NCBI GenBank assembly: GCA_963082975.1
Contig: OY720344.1
Span: forward strand, 11,271,580 to 11,335,579
Reading direction: 5' to 3'
DNA length: 64,000 nucleotides
From: Labia minor
Lineage: Eukaryota > Arthropoda > Insecta > Dermaptera > Spongiphoridae
The translations under genes were made by a program, and so were the position numbers. Positions 32,866 to 45,106 of this stretch are shown piece by piece. Each line of letters starts with the position of its first letter. Position 1 is the stretch's first letter. The notes beneath the pieces are model-generated. The model saw nothing but the letters and a program-made list of their open reading frames with translations. It was not told where the DNA came from and made no database searches.

Positions 32866-34849
32866 TGTAATGTAAAAAAAATTAGTATAAGTAGTATTCG
32901 AGTAAAAACAACCAAAAATGATTGTGATATTTTCTAATTTTGATATGCCATTTTATTAAATTTCCGTTAAGAATGAATTGAAATATTAAATCATGACACA
33001 TTTCTTTTTAATTTCTATCAAATTTAAATAACTTTAATTTATTATATCAACAAAAACCTATTATTCCAATATCTATTGCAATTTTATTAACTTTTAAAAC
33101 ATAACTTTAATTCTTTGACAACCTCTTAAATTAAACCATTATATTAAAACTATTACCCCCGATTAGTGTAGTACCCCAATTGATTTAAATTTTATAACTT
33201 TAAATTTTTTTTCATCAATTCATTTAAAATGTAATTATGCTATTATCTTTAATTAATCTTTCATTCAAAAATTTTAAATTGACTTAAAATTAAAAAAAAA
33301 AATCAATTAAGAAATTCATTGATTTATTATTAATAATCATAATTTGCTCCCTTTACTAGATAAATACTGCTCAATTATTTTATTCTTATTTTTTCTTCTT
33401 CTTCTTCTTCAAGGTACTAATGAATGGCTCCTATCAGGTTTACTGCTGTCATTTTTTTTGTCCATAAATCTTGCTCGCGAGAGACCTTTTCTATTTTTTT
33501 CCATTCTGATAAATGTCATTTATATTTATAACATTTGTAGTGTACAATTCAAGCCTGTCTTGGATGTCCATATGTTTTTCCAATAATTCCTTATTGGTCC
33601 AATCTGACTAAATGTTACTTCATTGTATTAATCAATCTCGAGTGTCTATATTTGGTCGTTACATCGCGCGATTAGGGAAGTCTTCTTATAATGTACTTTG
33701 CATACATATTAGAAAAAGAGAGAGAGAGAGAGAGAGAGAAAAAAATCGCATCACGTCATTCAACTTTAAAAATCAATTAAAATGAAAAGATTGGATAAAT
33801 AACAGAAAGAAGGTGTTGATGATTATACATTCTTTTTTTTCTTTTGTAAATAAATATATTTTCTTTGACATGGAAAATGTGTGTACTTTAATGTTTTGTT
33901 TTTTTGAACTCTTTGATCATAAATTAAGATAATTAAGTAGTTGTATTATTAAATATTTCCATTCAATTAATTTTACACAAATAATGAACCCAATTTGGAT
34001 TTTTCTTTATAGAAATTAATCAATTTCAATTATTCAACCAATTTTTTAATAAACATTTTTAAAATATATAATTTTATACATAGTATCAATATGACAAATA
34101 TAATTTTATTAAGTAATATGTAATTACTTATATATTATTTAATTTTTTTTTCTATCTATTGAATAATAATTAAAAGTTGAAAAATAAATAAATAATTTCT
34201 TCTCAGTTTTTTTATATAAAATACACATTTCAAGATAAAATTACAACAGATTATTTTTTAATAATATTATTATTGTTTAGCACAAGAAACTTTAATAAAA
34301 AAAAAAGTGGAGAGGATAAGTCTTTTAAGTACAGAACATGATTATTTAATATTTATTTACAAATATATATACATATATATATATATATGTCCAGTAGAAC
34401 GTAAAAGAAAAAAAAAATAGATTATTTCAAAAATTAGATATTATTATATATAATTACACGCCGTATTACGCATCTATTTATCTAGTCTGGTATTTGTAAT
34501 AATAAAAGACATGGAAAAAAATAAATAAACTATTATTATTATTAGTATTATTATTTTCAAGCACAAGTCTTTAATCAAATATTAAATTCATGAATTCATC
34601 GTTAGAAAATGTGTTCGTATATATTATATTGTAGATTTGAATGAATGGGGAAAACAATTGAATGAATGTGTATTTGTGAAATAAATTACTTGTTTGAGAA
34701 ATTATTTCGAGTGATTCATATTTTTAATATTCTATATTAGCTATTACTAGCTGTTTGATAATTTAAGAATAACACTATTTCTTTTTTATATTAATGAAGA
34801 AAAATTGAAAAAAAAATTCTATTGTTTTTTTTTTTTTTTTGTTAATTTA
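32866..34849. other. AT-rich DNA with (GA)n and an island
   Basis: A less AT-rich patch lies at 33410-33700, and a pure (GA)n run at 33717-33740. Other TA and T runs are common. The open frame at 33344 is pyrimidine-rich and unconvincing. Confidence 0.4.
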
Positions 34850-35065
34850 TAAGTGTTTCTCAACCTTTTTGGACCAAACGCCCACATCATAAGGCCGGCT
34901 TCATAATTCGCCCTCCTATAAATTTTAACAGAGAAAAATTGAATGATAATCCCTAATATAAGGTAGGTACTTGGTGATACTTAGAGCCATTGAATTGAAA
35001 AATCGAGTTTCAGAACCTTATCGCAAAATCATCTTACCTTTTTTTTAGAAAATGATTTCGCCCCC
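34850..35065. mobile_element. possible hAT fragment
   Basis: Opens AAGTGTTTCTCAACCTTTTTGGACC, similar to the CAGTGTTTCTCAACCTTTTTG-like left ends I recall from several hAT elements (established pattern, recalled rather than searched). CGCCC motifs recur (34890, 34909, 35051). No opposite end or target duplication was found. Confidence 0.35.
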
Positions 35066-35099
35066 TTTAAGATGTCACAAAATCACTAATTTATAATAT

Positions 35100-35165
35100 T
35101 ATTAGCTGACTAGAGCGCCTTAGTCGGGGGCTCCGCCCCTGTACCCCCGAGTGGTACATAGTATT
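35100..35165. repeat. GC-rich block shared with 27119
   Basis: TTAGCTGACTAGAGCGCC then GGGGGCTCCGCCCC, TGTACCCCCGAGTG: the same order as the start of the repeat at 27119. It is probably the 5' end of the same retroposon family, truncated. Confidence 0.6.
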
Positions 35166-35289
35166 TGGTTGAAAGTAGTAAAAGGTTTTCATCCATTTTG
35201 TTTCAATCAGTATATTACATAAAACATTCATTTCTTTTTGTGTTCTTATTTAAAATATATTTTAATTTTATCAGTAAATTAATTATAAT

Positions 35290-35520
35290 ATATTATTATT
35301 GTATATGTTATATTTATCTATCTATGTGGCTCAAAGATTCTCGAAAGTTCTTGACCGCATTTATTAATTTTTTTAGATCATAGTTAATTTCCTCCCTTAA
35401 AAGAAACTTATCTAATTCTGTGGTGCTAGGAGATTTAAAAATTATTAGTCGCAACATGAAGATTTCGCTTACAGTTTCTGTCATGTCCGACCTCCATCCA
35501 ACAGTTATTTTCACTCAAGT
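35290..35520 (-). mobile_element. possible LINE 3' end or unrecognised coding relic
   Basis: The plus-strand left border TATCTATCTATGTGG followed by AAGATTCTCGAAAGTTCTTG resembles the tail-plus-terminus of the LINE fragments at 50725 and 7905. A 66-codon minus frame (start 35514, stop 35314) runs into it and ends FRESLSHIDR. I do not recognise the protein; it could be the C-terminus of a second LINE family or chance. Confidence 0.3.
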
Positions 35521-36764
35521 TTCTTGCTTCTCTTAATCATGTGATCTATATATTTAATTTTTTTTGATTCATTATAATAAAATTTAAACAAATAAAAATT
35601 TTCACTTAGTTAATTTATTTAAATTATAATTTAAACTGATTTTGAGTCATACGCTTTGCCAAGACTCTGAATAATTTATGCACAGAAATATTGAATGTTC
35701 TTAGCGAGATTTGATATAATGTTGTCCGATTTGTGTTCTAAATCTGAATTAGAAGAAAATTATAAATTGCCTCTTCTCCTAGCCCAATTCATTTACCCAT
35801 CCATGTTGTATAAGGCATCTTAATTTCTTAACACTCCGTTTTTTTAAATTTAAAATATTTTAAATTATATTCGATTAGTCTATATATTCTATATATCAAT
35901 ATTTTTTCTGAATTTAATACCAAGTTGATTTTCAAAATTTTCCATTTTTAATGCATATGATTGATTAGATGTGTTAAAATTTAAAAAAAAAATTCAAATA
36001 ATCTAATTTTTAAATTTATATACAATTGAATATTATTTTTTATTAATATCATATCAAAAAAAGAGAATTTATTAAAAATTAAAAATAAAAAAAGTAGCCT
36101 ATTAATAAAAAAATATAATAGTATATTAAATCTAAAATATAATGTACTACAATATTTTCAAACAGAATTTAAATAAAATGTATCATTGAATATGCATATA
36201 TTTTTATTTTTATTTTTTAAATAATTCTTATCTGATTTTCATTATTTAAAATTAAATTTTTAAGTAAAAAGTATACAAATACACTCAAATGGCATTCATA
36301 ATTTTATAGAACCCATTTATATGTAAATATAAATATTAATATATAAAACTTCCTCAACCGAAACCACAAATGGTAGAAAATATTTTCAAATTTTCAAAAG
36401 ATTAATTATAAAAGGATTACATAGAAAATTTCTAACTATACATTCGTTTTATAGGATTATTAATGATTTATTAATTTTTTTTTGATTAAATTTTAAGATA
36501 AGAAAGAAATTAAATAATATAAAATATACATTTCTATAGAACGTATATTAGTGTCTTTCTAAATAAATATAAATAATTTTTGATTTTTAATATTTTTTGT
36601 TTGTAGAAAATTAATTTATAATGACTTATAGCTATTCGTATCATCTCTCAATATAGTATATTATCTTATTATCATAGCATACATTGTATATATATTTGTA
36701 TTTTTGAAATATTAAACGCTCTAAGGATTCTTTTGAAATTCACACCATAGATAATCTTTATAAA
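35521..36764. other. AT-rich DNA, nothing recognised
   Basis: A slightly richer patch at 35640-35800. Otherwise A/T runs only. Confidence 0.45.
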
Positions 36765-37235
36765 TAAAAATCGATCTGTATTGGTTTCAGCCTCGAGAAA
36801 AATCAACTTTATTAGTATTTTCTTATTTTAAAATAGTAGAATTAAATGACGTCACAAATGACGTCATCCATATTGAAATTTACCTCTTGCCATACTTTTT
36901 TAATTGATATTGTATTAATATTTTTTATATTTAGAATATTTTAAAAAATTTTATTTAATTTGATCCTATTTGTTCTGAATCCACATTGATATTCTCTTAA
37001 TATTTCCTCTTCCAATGGTGGTAATTTTAATAAAATAATATTAGAGTGAATCCTATACGATGTTGTCAAAAGATAAATTCCCTTGTAATTATTGAAGTCA
37101 GTTCTATTTCCCTTCTTAAAAAGTGAGATAATAATTGCCTCGAGCTTTCTAATTTGATCTTGATAAATAAAAATCGATCTGTATTGGTTTCAACCTCTGG
37201 AAAAATCATCTTTGTTAGTCTTTTCTTAATTTAAA
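36765..37235. repeat. R3 dispersed repeat, copy 2, with duplicated start
   Basis: The main copy (to about 37160) matches 1962-2312, including ATGACGTCACAAATGACGTC. The opening motif AAAATCGATCTGTATTGGTT occurs at about 36767 and again at 37167, followed by a similar TTTCAACCTCTGGAAAAATC stretch, so a second unit begins in tandem and is truncated at ~37235. R3's opening is the reverse complement of R2 internal sequence. Confidence 0.75.
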
Positions 37236-37257
37236 ATAGGAATATTAATAATAAAAA

Positions 37258-37360
37258 ACCAGGTCCGAACCGACCGACGGTTTGAAATAAATTAATTTCC
37301 AGCTACAGAAACAATTTCAAATAATTTTAAAATATCTATTAATGTAATAAAAATGAAGCC
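37258..37360 (+). repeat. R2 left-end fragment
   Basis: CAGGTCCGAACCGACCGACGG through the CAGCTACAGAAACAATTTC block, as in full R2 copies, then switches to an unrelated GC-rich stretch GAAGCCGAGCATCGCCGGAC. The right part of R2 is missing. Confidence 0.8.
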
Positions 37361-39367
37361 GAGCATCGCCGGACAGCGCTTCCTTAAATACAAAATATTA
37401 CAAATAAAATAAAATAATAATATTTATTTTAATAATATTTTGTAATCAAATTACGAAATATATATTATGTTATATCCACAGGCCATACTTTTCTGACTTT
37501 CGGTGAATTAATACGTACGTTTAAGGGTTGTATGTTTTATGACTTTTTTTTAAAAATTATGTTCTTTTAAAATATTTGAAGTTGTTTAATATATTTTGTC
37601 GTTTATTTTTTTAAATAATAATCTTAATCTTAAATATATTCATAATTCATAAGGAATAATTTTTTTTAAAGTACCGAGCGGCGGCTCGGTGAACCAGGTA
37701 CTTTTTAATCTATATGTTAAAATAAACAATTAATGTTGTTTAATAATAATAATAATAATAAAAATAATTCATTTAATGTAGTTCAAATAAAAACAACTCA
37801 AATAATCAGTGGAATTCTTTAGATATGTTTTGTTTGTAAATTCCATGCCATTATAGAATTGTTTAGTACGTATAATGTTACTAGGTCTATATTACGTACA
37901 TTACATATGTCCTTACCTTACATTTAATCATTTTGAAATTGGCACGATAAAACCTAATGAAGTTTGATAGATATGACTGCAAGGCAATTTCTTAATAAAG
38001 CTATTAATTTGTTTTAATGTGATGTTAGTTTTATAATTTATAAAGTTTAATTAAAATTATTATTTGAAGTTGCCCACAGTTACAAAGTGATTAAATGGTG
38101 TCTGTCTGGATTGATATAATGAAAGCTTGACATTCAAATATTTACACACATACCTATACTTTTATATATAATAATAAAAAAAAATTAACTAAAAGAGAAT
38201 AATAAGATGTAATAAAAACTTAAGGCAATTAGTAGATGTCATATTTGTTTCATCAATCAAAATACTAAAATTAGTTTATACTTTCATGAATAAATAAAAA
38301 TATTTTATATCTGCTTTTTTTTTTGTTAATATAATATGAGATATTTATACTTGTATACAATTTATTTAAGCGTACATATAAATTGATTTTACAATAATAT
38401 TGTACATATTTATTCAAACTAAGATAATTGAATTGTGTTAAATTACTATTATAGAGTACTTAAAACCATTTAATTCTTATAATTATATATAGTTAATTTA
38501 TTTACATATTTTAACTGACACGATTTTAACTTCACTTATTTATTCATTTTATTCTTCAAATTTTGAAGATTATAAAAACAAACAAATATAAACATATATA
38601 AAAAAAGACAAAAATAAATAAATAAATATAGTTTGAAATAATATTTGAAAATAGGAATATGAAATTTATGTTGCAAGTTTATTTATTATTCCACTTGTAC
38701 TCGTTTGTAGTAATAAACTGTAATTCATTGATTAAAGAGTACAAATACATAAACATATATATTACTATCAATATATGAATAGCTACATTATTTAAATAAT
38801 AATAATAATAAATAATTTTTGTTAATCTGTTATTTTTAAGCTGTTGAACGGTGCATGTTTCTCTTCTCTCACGCAACAGCCACCACCATTCCCTTGTAGA
38901 TAGATTTCCCTCAATTTCAAACTCCTTGCTTCTATTTATGTAAGCAAATTTATTCAAATGTCAAGAATCAACACAGAATTTCGCTCCTTTATTTCGAATA
39001 ACATGCTTAGAGGGAATTTCTTCATTTGCATGGTTGGAAACTGTCTCTATGTGTGACTGAACATTAACATAACACAATCTAACATTGCTATATTTTAAAT
39101 ACAAATATTTTTCAAGTTCGCCCATTGATAATACATTGAACTCTTTAATAAATCTATAAATTAATTATTAATCCATTTGCTTTTATGATTTATTAAATTG
39201 ATTTGGTTGATCATCCAGAAAATTAAAATATAAACATTAGTTTTTTTCATTTTTGAAAAAATATTAAAGAAAACAATCAAAAGGTATTTGAAAAAATTAG
39301 TCAATAATTAATTTTACTTTATTTTTTATTATTGTTCTAATACTGTATTAGCAAAATCATAATATTA
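37361..39367. other. AT-rich DNA; hairpin at 37668; island at 38840-39060
   Basis: Mostly AT-rich, with (AAT)n at 37736-37761. A nested palindrome at 37668-37706 is given separately. A balanced island at about 38840-39060 has no repeat match and no clear exon borders; the 92-codon minus frame overlapping it is weak. Confidence 0.4.
37668..37706. repeat. nested GC-rich hairpin
   Basis: ACCGAGC and GCTCGGT pair around a GGCG loop, and outer AAAGTACC and GGTACTTT also pair with an offset of a few bases. It is a compact palindromic structure isolated in AT-rich DNA. It could be a transposon terminus or structured regulatory element. Confidence 0.7.
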
Positions 39368-39700
39368 CGAGAGGAAGTATGAAACATTGGTTTTTGGATA
39401 AAATATTATTTTATTTTTCAATGTAGTCTCCTTTGAGCTCTATACACTTCGTCCAACGTTTCTCCAATATTTTTAACCCTTCCAAAAAATAAGATTTGTT
39501 GGGGTTATCAAAATAGGTTTTTGTTTGTAAGATGATTTAATCGTTGGAGTCCAATCTCTTTCCGCCGAGTAATATCTTCAGGATGGGAAACAAGAAATAA
39601 TCAATCGGGGCTAAATCCGGAGAATAGAGCGGATGAGGGAGCTGGTTCAAATTTCGACAGGAGTCAGCTGATAGTTGCCTGCTAACAGGAGCAGTGTTGC
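39368..39700 (-). pseudogene. mariner transposase C-terminal relic
   Basis: On the minus strand the frame ending at 39411 contains HPLYSPDLAPIDYFLFP, then LLGGKRLDSND, an in-frame stop, and ends RWTKCIELKGDYIEK, the standard C-terminus of mariner transposases (last catalytic Asp in IDYF). The terminus CGAGAGGAAGTATGAAAC follows, with TA outside at 39366-39367. The N-terminal two thirds and the other terminus are missing. It is a different mariner lineage from those at 3216 and 61719, judging by residues. Confidence 0.88.
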
Positions 39701-40910
39701 CATTTCATCATTTTTTCTATATATGTATATATGGTATATAAAATTAATAAATATAATAATTATAATTATGTTTTATTATAAGACGAAAGATGCTATTTAA
39801 ATTATATAAATTGGGAATTTATCAAAAGTACAAAACATATTGATGGAATTCTAAAAATCCATAAATTGATTGGGCGATATAATTTAAAAATTCGGAAAGA
39901 GACCAAAAATATTATATTTTGTATTTTTTTTTTGAAAGAATATATAATTTATAATATTTGAAGGGTCTCAAGTCCACAACTCATTTTTCAGTATATAAAT
40001 AATATAACTCAAAATAATTCTTCACTTTTTTAGATAAAAAAAACTTTCTATAAAAATACCATATTTAATCAAAAAGATAATTGTAGATAGACATCCTATT
40101 AATTTTGTATGGGCATTTTATGCTTAAAATTTATTTTGGAATTCTTAATACTGTAAATTATTTTACATTTTTGAAAAATGGAACAATTTATAAATAAAAT
40201 CCTTGAAATATACCTCAAAATTGGAGAAATTATATTACCATTTAACTATACTATTCTACATATTATAATTTTGTTTATTACTACATTTTACGTATGTATA
40301 AGTATATATTAAAACCTGAGAATTATTTTTCTCTCAAGGACTATATATATACGTGTATTATAAATAAATATTAGATGAAATTCCTGATCAGATAAATATG
40401 AAAATTTTAATCTAGTAAAAAAAAGTATTTTACATTTTTCTGTAAAAAGTCCTGATAGAAACTAGTTTGAAAATTCCACAAAAAGAGACATTAAAATAGA
40501 TAATTAATTTCTTTAATGAGAATTATAAAAAAAACTTTCAAATTAATATTTATGTATCCATGTTAAATCCTAGTTGGTGAATGACAAATAAAAAAATAAA
40601 AAAAAAATAATCTTAGAAATTAATATTGATTATATTTGATCCAATATCAATTTTTTCAAATTGATACTAGCATTACTAACAAGATGAAATAGATGAATAG
40701 ATAATTTTAAAATCAAAAACAAGTTAATTGATTAAAATTGAAAAATGATTAAGTGAAATTTAATTATTCTAATCTTAAATTCTTAGGCTTAAAAAGATAC
40801 ATATATAAATATATTTTATTGTTCCAATATAACAAAATTATAGATAGTACCTATGTATATTCGTTTTGTTATTCACATTGAATTAATCTTTTTTAGACTT
40901 TAAATAAATA
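39701..40910. other. AT-rich DNA, nothing recognised
   Basis: No terminus, tRNA-like sequence or plausible exon. Confidence 0.45.
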
Positions 40911-41545
40911 CGTGACAAGGCGCAGAACCGACTGACGGTTTGAAATAAATTAATTTCCAGCTACAGAAACAATTCCAAATAATTTTAATATATCCATTAA
41001 TGCAATAAAAAACAGATATGAATATAACATAAATATTTTTAATTTTATTTTATTTATAATATATAAGTAGGAGCTGGCTGGAATGTCATGAATGGTTGGG
41101 TGACATCATATAATTTTAAATTAAGAAAAAACTAATGTAGATGATTTTTCCCGAGGATAAAACTAATACACCCACAAAGTGCATAATTCGTGGAGATATG
41201 TAAAAAATCTCATGTGAAATTTGGTATGAAAATAACCCTTCCCTTCCTATCGTCGATCGGTAATACTACCACTTCCGGTTTCCGGATATACACTAAAAGT
41301 TTATCAATTCATCATACTGATGCATTAAGTAAATATAACAAATTTTATCAAAATCCGTTGAGCCCTTCAAGCTGTACACGTCTATATGGACACACAACGG
41401 ACAGTTGGACAGACGGACAGACATCATGCTAAAAATACTTTTTTCTGTTAACAAAATGCATGATTCGTGGAGATATGTAAAAATCTCCACATGTGAAATT
41501 TGGTGTGAAAACAATACCTTCCTTACTATCGTCGATCGGTAAAAA
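40911..41545 (+). repeat. R2 dispersed repeat, copy
   Basis: Full-length, slightly diverged: CGACTGACGG at the left, TATCGTCGATCGGTAAAAAT at the right. It contains the internal duplication typical of R2: two blocks each reading GATTCGTGGAGATATGTAAA...CATGTGAAATTTGGT, about 240 bp apart. The short frames at 41190 (plus) and 41293 (minus) are within the repeat. Confidence 0.85.
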
Positions 41546-42270
41546 TGAGCTTTGGCCAAGTTCAGAACCGACCGACAATTTGAAATAAATTAATTTCCAA
41601 ACAACATTATATATATATATAAAGTATAAAAAAAAAATTTTTAAACTGAATTAAAATAACTAAATTATATTATCTTGGTTTTCATTTTTAGTTTAATTAC
41701 TCAATTATTAATTACTACTATATTTTAATTGAAAAATTACCGACAATGAATAAAAAATTAATACTTTGTAAACTACCAGTTCCTGTTTCTGGATTTCCAA
41801 AAGTTGATGAATTCATGCTATTGATGCATTAAATGAATATAACTCCACGAATCATGCATTTTGTTAACAGAAAAAAGTATTTTTAGCATGATGTCTGTCC
41901 GTCCGCCCGTATAGACGTGTATAGCTTGAACGGCTCAATGGATTTTGATAAAATTTTGCTATTGATGCATTAAGTAAATCACTTCATCATCTTTTGGTGT
42001 ATATCCGAAAACAGGAAGTGGTAGTTTACAAAGTATTAATTTTATATTCATTGTCGGAAAGTTTTCACTTAATTATACCAAAATTTCTCAAAATCCGTTG
42101 AGTCGTCTTTACGGACACACAATGGGCAGACGGACGGACAGACGGAGAGATATTATGCTAATACTGTTTTCTGTTCTCAAAAAGCATGATTCGTGCAGAT
42201 TTGTAAAAATCTCCACATGTGAAATTTGGTGTGAAAACAATACCTTTTCTTTCATTCGTCGGTCGGTAAA
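41546..42270. repeat. R2 rearranged copy, head to tail with previous
   Basis: Starts immediately after the previous copy with GGCCAAGTTCAGAACCGACC and ends TTCGTCGGTCGGTAAAAA. The middle includes an inverted R2 segment (about 41830-42020, with CGTCCGCCCGTATAGACG and TTGAACGGCTC), so it is a nested or rearranged copy. No coding sequence. Confidence 0.75.
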
Positions 42271-43353
42271 AAAAAAATATATATATTTTTTCCATTTTAT
42301 TCCTTTATATATATATATATAATTTATTAAATTGATAACTTCAAATTTATTTATATGTCTATAATGTAAAACTTTAAGTAAATATAAATTAGTATAAATG
42401 AATTATCATTAAACATTAATCATAAAATTTACATAAAAGATGGTATATAACAAAATAAATATTAATAAATAGATAAGCGTATTGGGAATCGTTATAAATA
42501 CAATTCTTGTTCCACCCTTTTGCCTTTAGGATTCCTAATGACTCTTGGGCAAAGAACAATTGTGCAAGATGCAGATTTGCCAGATGGTACATGCAGCGAG
42601 TCTCTACTATAGTAAAAAGACATCCATTCGGTTTCTATAAAAGAAATGACCCGAAATGACCCTCCGATGCATAAATTAAAATGAAATCTTGATATTTTTT
42701 ACCTTGAACAATGTTTAAAGAGAAATATAATCAACCATCTACCATCTAATAGAACATATTCATAGACATATATTAACCAGGCATGGTTTTCCCACTTTTT
42801 GAATAAATACCATCCTAAAGACCTTATGATAATAATATACGCTATTTAAGACAAAAGTTGTTATATTTATATATAAACCAACACATTTGTGAAATTATTT
42901 TCATTATTAATCTCAATAAATATGATTTATCAAAAGAGAAATTTTAAATCAATCGATGGCATTTAAATCATAAATAAATTAATTTAATTATTATTATCAA
43001 TGTTAATTTAATGTAGGTATTGTCTGTGTGGTGGTTCTCATATAATTTTCAATTACACAATTCAATTATGATAGAAATTGATATTAAATTTGTCAAATTA
43101 TATGTAATTAATTCCATTAATAAAGTAATAATTATAATTAATAGTTTGCAATTTTGACTCAAATCATGAAAATTGAAAAATGTTGAACTATTGAACTTGA
43201 AACTGAAAGGTCAAACCTCATCAAATAAAAAAAAAATATGTAAACTGGTTAATATGGGTTTACTGTTAGAGAGATCCCTAAAATCAATAAAACAAAAAAA
43301 AAAAAAACAAAAAACAAAAAAAAAAATTCTTAAATTTTGATATGACATGAAAT
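42271..43353. other. AT-rich DNA with one exon-like patch
   Basis: Apart from the patch described at 42530-42612, nothing was recognised. An A-rich tract at about 43292-43326 lies just before the next R2 copy. Confidence 0.4.
42530..42612 (+). CDS. possible short terminal exon, unrecognised
   Basis: A pyrimidine tract and acceptor (TTCCACCCTTTTGCCTTTAG, ending 42529) are followed by an open frame FLMTLGQRTIVQDADLPDG... to a stop at 42610-42612. Base composition is balanced. It needs one base from an upstream exon (phase 1), so it cannot join 28500-28687, which ends in phase 0. No polyadenylation signal was clearly placed. It may be chance. Confidence 0.2.
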
Positions 43354-43985
43354 AAGTTGACCTGTGGTCATGTCCGAACCGACCGACGGTTTGAAGTAAA
43401 TTAATTTCAAGCTACAGAAACAATTTCAAATAATTTTAATATATCTATTAATGTAATAAAAAACAGATATGGATATAACATAAATATTTTTAATTTTATT
43501 TTATTTATAATATATATGTAAGACCAGACTGTGACGTCATGAATGGCTGGATGACGTCATATAATTTTAAATTAAGAAAAAAACTAATAAAGATGATTTT
43601 TCTCGAGAATAAAACCACCACAAAGTGCATGATTCGTGGTGATATATAAAAAAATCTCCTCATGTGAAATTTGGTGCGAAAATAACCCTTCCCTTCTTAT
43701 CGTCGATCGCTAATACTACCACTTCCGGTTTCCGGATTTGCACCAAAAGTTGATCAATTCATCCCACTGATGCATTAAGTAAATATACCAAATTTCATCA
43801 TAATCCGTTAAGCCGTTCAGGCTGTACACATCTATACAGACGGACGGACAGACGGACAGACATCATGCTAAAAATACTTTTTTCTGTTAAGAAAATGCAT
43901 GATTCGTGGAGATATGTAAAAATCTCCACATGTGAAATTTGGTGTGAAAACAATACCTCCCTTACTATCGTCGGTCGGTAAAAAG
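43354..43985 (+). repeat. R2 dispersed repeat, full copy
   Basis: About 630 bp and the best-preserved type. Left end AAGTTGACCTGTGG then CCGAACCGACCGACGG; right end CTATCGTCGGTCGGTAAAAA. A TGACGTCATGAATGGCTGG / TGACGTCAT pair lies near 43531-43560. A (GGAC)(AGAC)n stretch at 43839-43859 and a short hairpin GTGGAGAT...ATCTCCAC near 43907 are shared with 45107. Confidence 0.9.
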
Positions 43986-44202
43986 GGCATGTTTAAGGGA
44001 GAAATTTAAAGATTTCAATTAATATAATAATATATATTTATTTTTATTAACCTGTACACTCAGATATATAGAACATTATTTACTAAAAATATTTTTTATA
44101 AAAATCAAATACTTTCCAAATCCATATTATATATTTCAGTAACTGTTCACATATATACATTAACTTGTGATATACATATTTATACCAATATATATATATA
44201 AA
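43986..44202. other. AT-rich spacer
   Basis: Nothing recognised. Confidence 0.4.
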
Positions 44203-44573
44203 TATTAATTGTGAATATTCCAATTTGATTAAATTAAATTTAAATATTTTTTTTTTAGATTATGTTTCAGGAGGATATATATATATTTCTGAATATATTT
44301 GTAAATAAGGTATATCAGGGGGAAAATAAAAACAGAACCCTCTCATTTAATAAAAAACAAATATTACTAAAGGATTACCGATTAATTTGACTGACGATTT
44401 AATGCCAAATTGTTAAGATAAAATAAAACAAACATTACTGGAGATAGTAATCGATAAAAGGATGTGATTTAGGTGATTAGAATACAAAAAGTTTAATCTC
44501 CTCCTGAAACATAATCTAAAAAAAAAATATATTTAAATTTAATTTAATCAAATTGGAAAATTCACAATTAATA
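44203..44573. mobile_element. foldback / MITE-like element, 371 bp
   Basis: Arms 44203-44275 and 44499-44573 are ~73-75-bp inverted repeats with few mismatches; landmarks are TTAATTGTGAAT, CCAATTTGATTAAATT and AGATTATGTTTCAGGAGGA and their complements. The 223-bp interior is AT-rich and noncoding. Flanks are AT-rich, so no target duplication can be assigned. Superfamily unknown. Confidence 0.75.
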
Positions 44574-45106
44574 TGTATTGTTTCTGTATGATTCTTGTTT
44601 TATTATTTATAATAAAATTAGGATTTGGTTCTGGCATTTGTTGAGTTTATGGATTTAAATAATAAATTCTATTCTAGCAAATAAATTGTTTCAAATAAAT
44701 AAAGTAAAATTGAATATAATTAGGCCAAAAAATCTTTTTTTTTTATGGGGGAAATTAAATTTAAAATAAAAATTATTTTTTAAGGTATAAGTACAAAAAG
44801 AATTATTTAACAAAATTAAAATTGAATTATTTTATATTCATACTTTCTTGAAATTTCAATTCTACTTTGAAATATTCAATAAAGTCCTACAGAAAAATTA
44901 TTAAATTTCTACTTAATTTAATAGAATTAATGTTATCTACTTAATTAAATGTTGTTGTTTTTTAAAATATTGATGATTCAGTGATAAACTAAAAGTAAGT
45001 AAAATTTTAAATATTTTCTATAATATTTATAAAAAAAAAATACTTCTATAATAATATTTAAGTTTTTAAATTTAATTTATGCTAAGAGAATTACATAAAT
45101 AAATAT
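44574..45106. other. AT-rich DNA, nothing recognised
   Basis: No supported features. Confidence 0.45.

Noticed and set aside
32694..32915. 73-codon minus frame and similar one at 41293-41559
   Set aside because: Both lie in R2 copies with poor conservation of frame; likely chance openness in a repeat.
37668..37706. Helitron 3' end
   Set aside because: The hairpin is present but no CTRR terminus or A-T insertion site follows.
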